Shown here piece by piece: positions 42,738 to 51,822 of a DNA stretch of 64,000 bases. A program made the position numbers and the translations under genes. Source of the stretch: Actinoplanes sp. L3-i22. Its GTDB lineage: Bacteria > Actinomycetota > Actinomycetes > Mycobacteriales > Micromonosporaceae. The DNA lies in contig NZ_AP024745.1 in the NCBI RefSeq assembly GCF_019704555.1, positions 2,922,501 to 2,986,500 on the forward strand, given 5' to 3'. Under the pieces are notes generated by a model. The model had not been told where the DNA came from, made no database searches, and saw only the letters and a program-made list of their open reading frames with translations. The number at the start of each line of letters is the position of its first letter. Position 1 is the stretch's first letter.

Positions 42738-43697
42738 TCACCATCGGAGCAGAGCGAGTGCCTTGAGCCCGTCCAGTGTCAGTGTCCCGGACGCGTGCAT
42801 GGCGACCGCCTCCTCCGGCGGCAGCCGGGCGACCGCGGACCAGCAGGCGAGCTCGGCCGGCAGGCCGGTGTGCCGCCAGACCCGGACCAGGCCGCGCAGC
42901 CGCCACGAGGCGGCCAGGCCGGGGCGCCCGGGGCCGGCTTCGGCGAGCACGTCCTGCCACCGGTCGAGTTCGGCGCGGGTGAGGCAGGCGACGCGGGCGA
43001 GTTCGGCGAGCGAGACGGTGATCGGCTTGCGGGTGTCGAGCCGGCCGAGCACCTCGTCGACGGTCCAGCCGGCCAGCCGGAGCCGGGACAGCAGGCCGAG
43101 CGCCTGGTCGGGTACGTCGTGCCAGGGCCCCAGGTCCGGGTAGTGCCGGGCGAGCCACCGGTCGTGCCCGGCCGGTCGGCGGAACTCCAGCGGGAACGGC
43201 AGGTCGGCGGGCAGGCCCGGGGTGATCGCGTAGGTCAGCCGGTCGGCGGGGCGCGGGATCCGGAGCCGGGCGGCCGCCTGCCGGGCCGCGCGGCCGTCCG
43301 GGACCACCTCGCGCCAGAGGTGCATCATCGTGCTGCCGTGCAGGCGGTGGATGTTGCCCTGGAACGGCCAGCGCACCCAGTCCTCGATCTCGGCGGCCGG
43401 CATGTCGAGGTGTTCGAGCAGTGTGCCGACGACCTTGCGGGCGTGTTCGAGCGGGCCGTACGGGAAGGCGCCGAGTGAGGTGCCGGGCGGGATCAGGAAG
43501 GTGTCCAGCCGGTCCGGCTCCCAGTGGTCGAGGAGCAGGGCGATCCGCCGGGTGAGTTCGCCGGTCGGCCGGTGGGCCCCGGTGAGCAGCAGTTCGGTGG
43601 TGAGGGCCGGGCCGGGGCGCGCGGTGAACAGGCGCTGCCAGTACGGCGTCGCGATGGTCAGCAGCTCGTCGATGAAGGCCTCGATGGAACCCGCCAC
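42738..43697 (-). CDS. Uncharacterised protein, tandem paralogue A
   Basis: A 319-residue helical protein, paralogue of the downstream gene. Matching blocks are LLDHWEPDRLD, MMHLWREV, VACLTRAELDRWQ and RLPPEEAVAMHASGTLTLDG. The two differ mostly in the middle (about 150-200). The start is GTG at 43697. A perfect AGGAGGT abuts the GTG with no spacing, too close to act as a normal ribosome site; a CACTAT -10-like box 7 nt before the GTG suggests a leaderless transcript instead. Function is unknown. Confidence 0.72.
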   Translation of the reverse strand: MAGSIEAFIDELLTIATPYWQRLFTARPGPALTTELLLTGAHRPTGELTRRIALLLDHWEPDRLDTFLIPPGTSLGAFPYGPLEHARKVVGTLLEHLDMPAAEIEDWVRWPFQGNIHRLHGSTMMHLWREVVPDGRAARQAAARLRIPRPADRLTYAITPGLPADLPFPLEFRRPAGHDRWLARHYPDLGPWHDVPDQALGLLSRLRLAGWTVDEVLGRLDTRKPITVSLAELARVACLTRAELDRWQDVLAEAGPGRPGLAASWRLRGLVRVWRHTGLPAELACWSAVARLPPEEAVAMHASGTLTLDGLKALALLRW

Positions 43698-43892
43698 ACC
43701 TCCTATAGTGGCCCGGCCGCGCCAAGAAGGATGACCAGTTCACACGTAATTGCGGCATGATCGCAGTCCACAATGGTCACGGGAAGGTCACGAACCTTAT
43801 CGACCGTAGTGACTTCCACTGCGATCGATCAGAGACTCCGGGAGAAGCGTCCGGACACCCCTCCGGGCGCCATGCCTCCGGAGGACCCGCAC

Positions 43893-46800
43893 GTGAGACA
43901 ACCATCCCGCTGGGGCCGACGAACCTTCACCTCCGTCCTGGCGCTCGGCCTCGCGGCCGGCGTGACGACGGTGAGCGGTTCGTTGCCGGCCACGGCCGCC
44001 CCGGCGCCGGTCAAACAGGACGGCGCGCCCGCCACCGAGACCGTCGACCCCAAGGACTCGCCGGCGGACACGCTCGGCGCCCACGACGCCGGTCTGCTCG
44101 CCGAGGCCCAGGCCGAGCACAAGCCGACGGTCACCCTCATCATCGCGACCGACCAGGGTAAGTCGGCGGACGTCGCGGCCCGGGTGAAGTCGCTCGGCGG
44201 TACGGTCGCCCGGAAGTTCGACCAGGTCGGCTACGTGCTCGCCTCGGTCCCCACCGGAAAGGTGATCAGCGCCGCCAAGCTGCCCGGCGTCGCCGCGGTC
44301 GACCTCGACGAGACCGTCCAGGTGCCGGAGCCGGATCTGACCGCCGACGCCAAGGCGACCAAGCAGGCGCCCGCCCCGGCCGGGCCGGGCGCGACCACGC
44401 CGGCCGACAACCCGTACCTGCCGGTCGGCGAGACCGGCTCGGTGGACTTCAAGAAGAAGCATCCGACGTACGACGGTCGCGGCGTGACCATCGGCGTCAT
44501 GGACACCGGTGTCGACCTGGCCCACCCGGCGCTGCAGAAGACGACGACCGGCGAGCGCAAGATCGTCGACTGGGTGACCGCGACCGACCCGCTGGTGGAG
44601 AACGACGGCACCTGGCGCGCGATGCGCACCCCGGTGGCCGGCCCGACCTTCACCTACGCCGGCGCGACCTGGACCGCCCCGGCCGGCAACTGGCTGATCA
44701 ACCGGTTCTCCGAGGCGATCACCGCGGCCTCCGAGCCGGCCGGTGACGTGAACCGGGACGGCGACACCACCGACGTGTGGGGCATCCTCTACGACCCGGT
44801 CAGCCACGACATCCGGGTCGACGTGAACCAGAACAACGACTTCACCGACGACGCCGTGATGCGGCCGTACAAGGAGAAGTACGACGTCGGCTACTTCGGG
44901 ACGGACAACCCGGCCACCGCGGTCGCCGAGCGCATGCCGTTCGTCGTCGAGTACCGCGAGGACGTCGACCTGACCCCGGCCGGCCTGCCCGGCCAGGTCG
45001 CCGACTTCGTCAACATCGGCATCCCGGAGGGCCTGCACGCCACCCACGTGGCCGGCATCTCGGCCGGTAACGACCTGTTCGGCAACAAGAACTTCGACGG
45101 CCAGGCGCCGGGCGCGAAGATCGTCTCCGCGCGGGCCTGCTCGTGGGGCGGCGGCTGCACCGCGGCCGCGCTGACCACCGGCATGGTCGACCTGGTGGTC
45201 AACCGGGGCGTCGACGTGGTCAACCTGTCGATCGGCGGCCTGCCCGCGCTGAACGACGGCAGCAGCGCCCAGTCGCAGCTCTACCAGTCCCTGATCACGA
45301 AGTACGGCGTCCAGCTGTTCATCTCGGCCGGCAACTCCGGCTCGGGTGTGAACACGATCGGCGACCCGTCCGTGGCCACCGACGCGGTAAGCGTCGCGGC
45401 GAGCGTCTCCAAGGAGACCTGGCTGGCCAACTACGGCTCGGTGACCCGCAAGCGCGAGCAGCTGTTCCCGTTCTCGTCGCGCGGCCCGCGTGAGGACGGC
45501 GGCTTCAAGCCGAACATCTCCGCCCCGGGCTCGGCCATCTCGGCCACTCCGACCTGGGAGGTGGTGACCGGACTGGACACCGTCGGCTACACCCTGCCGG
45601 TCGGCTATGCGATGGAGAACGGCACCTCGATGGCCGCTCCGCAGGCCACCGGTGGCGCCGCGCTGCTGCTCTCGGCCGCCAAGCAGACCAAGCGCACGGT
45701 GACCCCGGCGCAGCTGCGGCGGGCGATCTACTCGACCGCGAACCCGATCGCCGGCGAGCAGGTCTACGAGCAGGGCTACGGCAACTTCGACGTGCCGGCC
45801 TCGTGGAGCCTGCTGACCCGGATCGCCGAGACGCGCACCTACACCGCGTCCGCGCCGGTCTGCACCCCGCTGGCGCAGTACCTGACCACCCCGGGCGTCG
45901 GCACCGGCATCTACAACCGGTGCGCGGCTGCCGAGGGCGGCTTCAAGGCCGGCCAGACCAAGACCGTGAATGTGTCGCTGACCCGGACCAGCGGGCCGAA
46001 CCGGACCCTGCTGCACACCCTGACGTTCGAGGGGGACCGGGGCGCGTTCTCCGCGGTGCCGCTGGTCGGGCTGCCGCTGAACAAGACCGTCACCGTCCCG
46101 GTGCGGGTCAAGGCCGGTCAGGGCGTCTCCAGCGCGCTGCTCAAGGTGGACGACCCGTTCACCCCGGGCATCGACTTCGAGGTGCTGAACACCGTGGTCA
46201 CCGGGGTCGAGGCGAAGTCGCCCTCGTACGCGAACACGTTCACCGGCGCCGTGGACCGCAACTCCACCACGTCGTTCTTCGTGACCGTGCCGGCCAACGC
46301 CACCTCGCTGCAGGTGGACCTGGGCGGGATCGCGGCCGGCTCGCAGACCCGGTGGATCGCGATCAACCCGTACGGTGTGCCGGTCGAGGCGAACTCCAGC
46401 CCGTTCTGCTACACCAACTACTCCGACCCGGCGACGTGCAAGCCGGAGGAGCGGTCGTACGACAACCCGCTCCCGGGCGTCTGGGAGCTCGAGGTCGAGT
46501 CCCGGCGGACCTCGCCGGTGCTCAGCAACCCGTTCGCGCTGACCGCCAAGGTGCAGGGCGTGACGGTGGAGCCGGCCACGGTGACGCTGCCCAGCGTGCA
46601 GGTCGGCCAGGCCACCCCGGCCTCGTGGACGGTCACCAACCGGTTCGGCCCGATCACCCTCACCCCGCAGGGCGGCCCGCTCGGCAGCTCGTTCAGCCAG
46701 CGGCCGACCATCGAGCAGGGCGGCGTGCAGGACTACACCGTCGACGTGCCGGCCGGGGCTTCCCGCCTGACCGTGACGATCGGCAACCCGGCCGACCCGG

Positions 46801-47183
46801 CCGCCGACCTGGACCTGTTCGTCTACGACGCGAACGGCGTCGAGAAGGGCCGGTCCGCGGACGGCGACTCGGAGGAGTCGGTCACGCTCCTCGCGCCGGC
46901 CGGTGGGACGTACACGGTCGAGGTCCAGGGCTACTCGGTGCCCGCGGGCACCACCGCCTACGACTACCTGGACGCGTACTACAGCCCGGCGCTGGGCAAC
47001 CTGGCCGCGCCGACCACCCCGGTCGCGCTGGGGGTCGGGGCGAGCGCCACGATCACCGGCTCGGTCACCGCGGCCGCGGTCCCGCCCGCCGGGCGGCACC
47101 TCTCCGGTGAGATCCAGTTCGTGACGGACGAGGGCGCGGTCGTCGGCCGCGGCTCGGTCCAGATCGGGGCCGTCACCGAGTAA
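43893..47183 (+). CDS. Secreted S8 (subtilisin-like) serine protease
   Basis: A 1096-residue exported protease. The signal peptide is residues 1-35 (TFTSVLALGLAAGVTTVSGS then LPATAA). An inhibitor-type propeptide region (about 60-140) precedes the catalytic domain with triad D204 (MDTGVDLAHP), H385 (HATHVAGISAG) and S579 (NGTSMAAPQATG). The 180 residues between D and H hold a large insert absent from typical subtilisins. C-terminal beta domains (about 650-1090) include a PPC-like part (PADPAADLDLFVYDANG). GTG at 43893 with GGAGGA 7 nt upstream is preferred over the ATG at 43773. Confidence 0.93.
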   Translation: MRQPSRWGRRTFTSVLALGLAAGVTTVSGSLPATAAPAPVKQDGAPATETVDPKDSPADTLGAHDAGLLAEAQAEHKPTVTLIIATDQGKSADVAARVKSLGGTVARKFDQVGYVLASVPTGKVISAAKLPGVAAVDLDETVQVPEPDLTADAKATKQAPAPAGPGATTPADNPYLPVGETGSVDFKKKHPTYDGRGVTIGVMDTGVDLAHPALQKTTTGERKIVDWVTATDPLVENDGTWRAMRTPVAGPTFTYAGATWTAPAGNWLINRFSEAITAASEPAGDVNRDGDTTDVWGILYDPVSHDIRVDVNQNNDFTDDAVMRPYKEKYDVGYFGTDNPATAVAERMPFVVEYREDVDLTPAGLPGQVADFVNIGIPEGLHATHVAGISAGNDLFGNKNFDGQAPGAKIVSARACSWGGGCTAAALTTGMVDLVVNRGVDVVNLSIGGLPALNDGSSAQSQLYQSLITKYGVQLFISAGNSGSGVNTIGDPSVATDAVSVAASVSKETWLANYGSVTRKREQLFPFSSRGPREDGGFKPNISAPGSAISATPTWEVVTGLDTVGYTLPVGYAMENGTSMAAPQATGGAALLLSAAKQTKRTVTPAQLRRAIYSTANPIAGEQVYEQGYGNFDVPASWSLLTRIAETRTYTASAPVCTPLAQYLTTPGVGTGIYNRCAAAEGGFKAGQTKTVNVSLTRTSGPNRTLLHTLTFEGDRGAFSAVPLVGLPLNKTVTVPVRVKAGQGVSSALLKVDDPFTPGIDFEVLNTVVTGVEAKSPSYANTFTGAVDRNSTTSFFVTVPANATSLQVDLGGIAAGSQTRWIAINPYGVPVEANSSPFCYTNYSDPATCKPEERSYDNPLPGVWELEVESRRTSPVLSNPFALTAKVQGVTVEPATVTLPSVQVGQATPASWTVTNRFGPITLTPQGGPLGSSFSQRPTIEQGGVQDYTVDVPAGASRLTVTIGNPADPAADLDLFVYDANGVEKGRSADGDSEESVTLLAPAGGTYTVEVQGYSVPAGTTAYDYLDAYYSPALGNLAAPTTPVALGVGASATITGSVTAAAVPPAGRHLSGEIQFVTDEGAVVGRGSVQIGAVTE

Positions 47184-47222
47184 CAAGCCGGCACCGAGTA
47201 ACAACGGAAGAGAACCAACCGG

Positions 47223-47245
47223 GGAGGCTCTCCTAGAGGGCCTCC
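47223..47245. terminator. Possible bidirectional hairpin between convergent genes
   Basis: A 10-bp stem with one G-T pair (47223-47232 with 47236-47245) and a 3-nt loop. The loop is the stop codon of the reverse-strand oxidoreductase. There is no T-tract, so termination activity is uncertain. Confidence 0.35.
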
Positions 47246-48597
47246 TCGGCCTTTCTGGCGGCGATCAGAATCGGATCCCAGACCGGAGCGTACGGCGGTG
47301 CGTAGCCCAGATCCAACGAGGTCATCTCACTGACGGTCATCCGGTTCCACACCGCGACCGCCACCGCGTCGATCCGTTTGGCCGCCTCGGTCCGCCCGAC
47401 GATCTGCGCGCCGAGCAGCACCCCGGTCTCCCGCTCGGCGATCATCTTCACCGTCATCGACACCGCGCCGGGGAAGTAGCCGGCCCGGTTCGTGGACTCC
47501 ACCGTCGCGGTGACGAAGGAGTACCCGGCCTGCTCGGCCTCCCGGGAGCCGAGCCCGGTGCGGGCCACCTCGAGGTCGCAGAGCTTGGTCACCGCGGTGC
47601 CGATCACCCCGGGGAACGTGGCGTGGCCGCCGCCGATGTCGATCCCGGCGACCCGGCCCTGCTTGTTGGCGTGCGTGCCGAGCGGCACGTGCACCTGGCG
47701 CTTGCTGACCCGGTGGTGCACCTCGGTGCAGTCGCCGGCCGCCCAGACCCCCTCGACCACGCCGTCCGGGCCGATCACCCGTTGCCGCAGGTCGGTGCGG
47801 AGTCCGCCGGTCTCGCCGAGCGGCAGGCCGCCGCTCTCGGCGAGCGCGACGTTGGGGCGTACCCCCAAGCCGATGACGACGACGCCGGCCGGAACCGTGC
47901 CGCCGTCGGTGACCACCGCCTTGATCTTGCCGTTCGCGGTCTCCAGGCCCTCGACCGTGACGCCGGTGCGCAGGTCGATGCCGAGCTCCCGGATCGACGT
48001 GGCGACCAGCGCGCCCATGTCCTCGTCGACGGTCCCCATCGGCTGCGCCGACCGCTCCACCAGGGTCACCCGCAGACCGCGGTTGATCAGGGCCTCGGCC
48101 ATCTCGACGCCGATGTAGCCGGCGCCGATCACCACCGCGGAGGCCGGCTTCTCGGTGTCCAGCCAGGCGCGCAGCGCGGACCCGTCCTCCAGGGTCTGCA
48201 CGCCGAAGACGCCCCGCTCCGGAATCCGCGCCCAGGGCGGCCGGACCGGGCTCGCACCGGCCGCGTAGACCAGGTGGTCGAACCCCTCCCGGAGGTCCCG
48301 GCCGGCCTCCAGATCACGGACGGTGACGGTGCGCGCGGCGAGATCAATTCCGGTCACCTCGTGCCGGGTGCGCACCTCGATCCCGGCCTTGTGGAACTCC
48401 GCGGGGGTGCGGGCGATCAACGCGTCCGGACCGTCCACCACCCCGCCGATCCAGTACGGGATCCCGCACGCCGAGTAGGACACGAAACGTCCCAGCTCGA
48501 AGGCCACGATCTCGAGGTCGTCCGGCCCGCGGCGTTTCCGGGCCTGGGACGCAGCCGACATGCCCGCTGCGTCACCGCCGATCACGATCAGTCGCAC
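47233..48597 (-). CDS. FAD-dependent pyridine nucleotide-disulfide oxidoreductase (CoA-disulfide reductase/NADH oxidase type)
   Basis: A 454-residue flavoprotein. The N-terminal FAD motif is VIGGDAAGMSAA, the single redox cysteine is C44 in SYSACGIPYWIGG, the NAD(P)H motif is VVIGAGYIGVEMAEAL, and the second FAD motif is GVWAAGDCTE. One catalytic cysteine in this position marks the CoA-disulfide reductase, NADH oxidase and NADH peroxidase group. It probably protects thiols or removes peroxide or oxygen. It is divergent from the GH3 gene, so the LacI operators lie in its upstream region as well. Confidence 0.92.
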   Translation of the reverse strand: MRLIVIGGDAAGMSAASQARKRRGPDDLEIVAFELGRFVSYSACGIPYWIGGVVDGPDALIARTPAEFHKAGIEVRTRHEVTGIDLAARTVTVRDLEAGRDLREGFDHLVYAAGASPVRPPWARIPERGVFGVQTLEDGSALRAWLDTEKPASAVVIGAGYIGVEMAEALINRGLRVTLVERSAQPMGTVDEDMGALVATSIRELGIDLRTGVTVEGLETANGKIKAVVTDGGTVPAGVVVIGLGVRPNVALAESGGLPLGETGGLRTDLRQRVIGPDGVVEGVWAAGDCTEVHHRVSKRQVHVPLGTHANKQGRVAGIDIGGGHATFPGVIGTAVTKLCDLEVARTGLGSREAEQAGYSFVTATVESTNRAGYFPGAVSMTVKMIAERETGVLLGAQIVGRTEAAKRIDAVAVAVWNRMTVSEMTSLDLGYAPPYAPVWDPILIAARKAEEAL

Positions 48598-48692
48598 TCG
48601 CCCATTGTGCCCGGTTCCGTGCCCGCGTTTCCGGCGGATTTCCGCAAGGTTATTGCCTCCCGCATCGGCCGGAATCTATGGTGACCGCATTC

Positions 48693-48708
48693 GTCGAAGC
48701 GCTTCGAC
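48693..48708. promoter_or_regulatory. LacI operator 1 (GH3 promoter)
   Basis: GTCGAAGCGCTTCGAC, a perfect 16-bp palindrome with the CG centre of LacI-family sites. Identical to the sites at 48727, 52882 and 52913. Confidence 0.85.
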
Positions 48709-48726
48709 TCGGTCTCCGTCCGATCA

Positions 48727-48742
48727 GTCGAAGCGCTTCGAC
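48727..48742. promoter_or_regulatory. LacI operator 2 (GH3 promoter)
   Basis: Second identical 16-bp palindrome upstream of the GH3 gene, centred 34 bp after the first (about three helical turns), so dimers could sit on one DNA face. Confidence 0.85.
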
Positions 48743-48801
48743 AAGCCTGCGCGACCCAAGCTCACGACGCTGATGAACCCCTGTCACCGAGGGAGATCAA
48801 C

Positions 48802-51699
48802 ATGCGCACACCCCGCGGCCTGGCCCTGCTGGCCGCCGCCCTGCTCACCATTCCGCTGACGTCCGTCCCGGCGCACGCCGCCGAGTCCTTTCCGTTCCGC
48901 GACCCGAGCCTGCCGCTGCAGGCCCGGGTCGACGACCTGGTCGGCCGGCTGACGCTCGCCGAGAAGCTCGCGATGCTGCACCAGTACCAGCCGGCCGTCC
49001 CGCGCCTGGGCCTGCACGTCTTCAAGGCCGGCACCGAGGCGCTGCACGGCGTGGCCTGGTCCAACGACTACGACGGCGGTGGCGCCAAGATCGACGCGAC
49101 CGCGACCGTCTTCCCGCAGGCCGTCGGCCTGGCCAGCACCTGGGACCCGGAGCTGCTGGGCCGGGTCGGCACCGCGGTCGGCGAGGAGGCCCGGGGGCTG
49201 CACGCCCAGGACCCGACGGTGTGGGGGCTGAACCTGTGGGCGCCGGTGGTCAACCTGCTGCGCGACCCACGGTGGGGGCGCAACGAGGAGGGCTACTCCG
49301 AGGATCCGCTGCTCAGCGGGGCGGTGGCCACGGCGTACGGGAAAGGGCTGGAAGGTCCTGATCTTGATCATTTGCGGACCGCGCCGACCCTGAAGCACTA
49401 CGCGGCCTACAACAACGAGACCAAACGGGACCAGACCTCGTCGAACGTCCCGCAGCGGGTGCTCAACGAGTACGACCGCAAGCCGTTCGAGATCCCGTTG
49501 CGGGCCGACGCGGCGACCGGCGTGATGGCCTCCTACAACCTGATCAACGGGCGGCCGGCGACCGTCGACCCGGACCTCGCCGGACTCGTCCGGAGCTGGA
49601 GTGACCAGCGGCTCTTCAACGTCACGGACGCCTGGGCGCCGACCAACCTGACCGGGTCGCAGGCCTATTTCGGGACGCAGGCCGAGGCGGACGCGGCCGT
49701 GGTGCGGGCCGGGCTGGACAGCTTCACGGTCAACGACACCAACGGCGAACCGACCACGACCGCCCTGCGACAGGCGCTGGACCAGGGGCTGCTCACCGAG
49801 AAGCAGGTGGACACCGCGGTCGGCGACGCGCTGAGCATCCGGTTCCGGCTCGGCGAGTTCGATCCGGACGGCGGCCCGTACGCGAAGATCCCCGCCTCCG
49901 TGGTGGACAGCCCGGCCCACCGGCAGCTCGCCCGGGAGGCGGCGGCCGACGCGATGGTGCTGCTCAAGAACCAGTCCGGCGCGCTGCCGCTCCGGGCCGG
50001 CGGTTCGGTCGCGGTGGTCGGCCCGCTCGCCGACAACCTTTACACCGATTGGTACGGCGGTCAGTTGCCCTACAAGGTGACCGCGCTGGACGGGATCGCC
50101 GCCCGGGGCCCCGCGGTCACCGCCGAGGGCGCCGACCGGATCGCGCTGCAGGACGTCGCCACCGGCCGCTACGTGACCGCCGCCGACCCGCAGGCGGTCG
50201 CCGCGACGGCCACCTCCGCGGACAGCGCCGCGCAGTTCGACGCGGTGGACTGGGGCGACGGCGTTTCCACGCTGCGCAACGCGGCCAACGGCAGGTACCT
50301 CGGCTACAACTGGGGCCCGTTCGTCACCGTCGAGTCCGCGCCGACCGGCTGGTTCGTCCAGCAGCAGTTCAAGGTGGAGGATCAGGGCGACGGCACGGTC
50401 GTGCTGCACTACGCCGGCTACGAGACGCAGGAGTCCTGGTTCGGCACGAACACGTACGTGACCGTGGGCGCCGACGGCAAGCTCGGTCTCGGCTCGTCCA
50501 CCGCGGCCGGCGCCGCGCGGTTCCGCCGCGAGGTGCTCACCGACGGGGTCGCCGCGGCGGCCGCGGCCGCCAAGGGCAAGCAGACCGCGGTCGTGGTGGT
50601 CGGGACGAACCCGTTCGTGGCCGGGCGGGAGGCGCACGACCGGACCGGGCTGAGCCTCGGCGCGCGGCAGGAGGCGCTGATCGAGGCGGTCCGGGCGGCC
50701 AACCCGCACACCGTGGTGGTGCTGCAGAGCAGCTATCCGCAGGACATCACGTGGGCGCAGGCGCACGTGCCGGGCATCGTGTGGACCACGCACGCCGGCG
50801 CGGAGACCGGGAACGCGCTGGCCGACGTGCTCTTCGGCGACGTCGACCCGGGCGGCAAACTGACCCAGACGTGGCCTCGGTCGGTCGCGGATCTGCCGGC
50901 TGACCTGAACCAGTACGACATCATCAAAACCGGACAGACCTATCAGTACGACGTGACGTCGCCGCTCTACCCGTTCGGCCACGGGCTGTCGTACACCTCG
51001 TTCAGATACGGAAATGTCCGAATCGACAGGGGTCGCGTCGCGGTGACCGTCACCAACACCGGCAAGCGGGCCGGCAGCCAGGTGGTCCAGCTCTACACCC
51101 ACCAGCGGACCTCCCGCGACGTGACGGCGGTCAAGCAGCTGCGCGGCTTCCAGAAGATCGCGCTGAAGCCCGGGCAGTCCCGGACGGTCACGTTCGGTCT
51201 CACGCCCCGGGACCTCGCGCACTGGGACGTCACCCGGCAGAAGTGGGTGACCGAGACCTCGGTCTACGACGTCCTGCTCGGCTCGTCGTCGGCCGACATC
51301 CGGCAGCGGGCGTCACTGTCGGTGCGCGGAGAAACGATTCCGGCGCGTGACCTCTCGGTGGCCACCCGGGCCGAGACGTTCGACGACTACGCCGGCGCGA
51401 CGCTGCTGGACGAGACGAAAGCGAGCGGCACGGTCGTCTCCGGCGGCTGGGTCGCCTACAAAGACGCTGCTCTGCGGGGTGGCAGGACCTTGACGGTACG
51501 GGCGTCCGGCGCCGGAACCGTGCAGGTCCGGCTCGGCTCGCCGACCGGACGGCTGCTCGGCACGGCCACGGTGAGTGACACCGGCTCGGCCTATGCGTAC
51601 ACCACGGTGACCGCGCCGCTGACCGCCGCGACCGGGCGCCAGGACGTCTACCTGGTGCTCGGGAACGGCCTGCGGCTGGCGACGTTCGCCATCCGATGA
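48802..51699 (+). CDS. Secreted glycoside hydrolase family 3 enzyme with fascin-like insert
   Basis: A 965-residue exported beta-glycosidase. The signal peptide is 1-26 (GLALLAAALLTIPLTSVPAHA). The catalytic (alpha/beta)8 domain (about 30-350) carries WGRNEEGYSEDP, LKHYAAYNNE and the nucleophile D276 in FNVTDAW. A beta-trefoil/fascin-like insert (about 445-580, GRYVTAADPQ, NGRYLGYNWG) splits the alpha/beta sandwich (about 375-720), followed by a fibronectin-III-like domain (about 735-820) and a C-terminal CBM6-like domain (about 850-965). Sequence resembles beta-xylosidase or beta-glucosidase types. Two LacI operators precede it, tying it to the ABC importer and the GH31 gene. Confidence 0.93.
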   Translation: MRTPRGLALLAAALLTIPLTSVPAHAAESFPFRDPSLPLQARVDDLVGRLTLAEKLAMLHQYQPAVPRLGLHVFKAGTEALHGVAWSNDYDGGGAKIDATATVFPQAVGLASTWDPELLGRVGTAVGEEARGLHAQDPTVWGLNLWAPVVNLLRDPRWGRNEEGYSEDPLLSGAVATAYGKGLEGPDLDHLRTAPTLKHYAAYNNETKRDQTSSNVPQRVLNEYDRKPFEIPLRADAATGVMASYNLINGRPATVDPDLAGLVRSWSDQRLFNVTDAWAPTNLTGSQAYFGTQAEADAAVVRAGLDSFTVNDTNGEPTTTALRQALDQGLLTEKQVDTAVGDALSIRFRLGEFDPDGGPYAKIPASVVDSPAHRQLAREAAADAMVLLKNQSGALPLRAGGSVAVVGPLADNLYTDWYGGQLPYKVTALDGIAARGPAVTAEGADRIALQDVATGRYVTAADPQAVAATATSADSAAQFDAVDWGDGVSTLRNAANGRYLGYNWGPFVTVESAPTGWFVQQQFKVEDQGDGTVVLHYAGYETQESWFGTNTYVTVGADGKLGLGSSTAAGAARFRREVLTDGVAAAAAAAKGKQTAVVVVGTNPFVAGREAHDRTGLSLGARQEALIEAVRAANPHTVVVLQSSYPQDITWAQAHVPGIVWTTHAGAETGNALADVLFGDVDPGGKLTQTWPRSVADLPADLNQYDIIKTGQTYQYDVTSPLYPFGHGLSYTSFRYGNVRIDRGRVAVTVTNTGKRAGSQVVQLYTHQRTSRDVTAVKQLRGFQKIALKPGQSRTVTFGLTPRDLAHWDVTRQKWVTETSVYDVLLGSSSADIRQRASLSVRGETIPARDLSVATRAETFDDYAGATLLDETKASGTVVSGGWVAYKDAALRGGRTLTVRASGAGTVQVRLGSPTGRLLGTATVSDTGSAYAYTTVTAPLTAATGRQDVYLVLGNGLRLATFAIR

Positions 51700-51702
51700 G
51701 AC

Positions 51703-51741
51703 TCGCGGCGGGGGGCACCTGGGAGCGGCCCCCCGCCGCGA
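51703..51741 (+). terminator. Hairpin terminator after the GH3 gene
   Basis: A perfect 14-bp GC-rich stem (51703-51716 with 51728-51741) with an 11-nt loop begins just after the GH3 stop. There is no T-tract, as usual in high-GC actinobacteria. It separates GH3 from lacI transcription. Confidence 0.75.
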
Positions 51742-51822
51742 CCCCGGGCGTGACCAGGCCTGTGATTAGGATCGACGAGGGGAGAGGCCTTGGGCAGAGA
51801 CCGAGGCACATGGGGAGGCGCA

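Noticed and set aside
41278..43773. An 831-residue reverse frame across the paralogue pair
   Set aside because: It is an Arg/Pro-rich shadow in the wrong frame; the two paralogues support each other by similarity.
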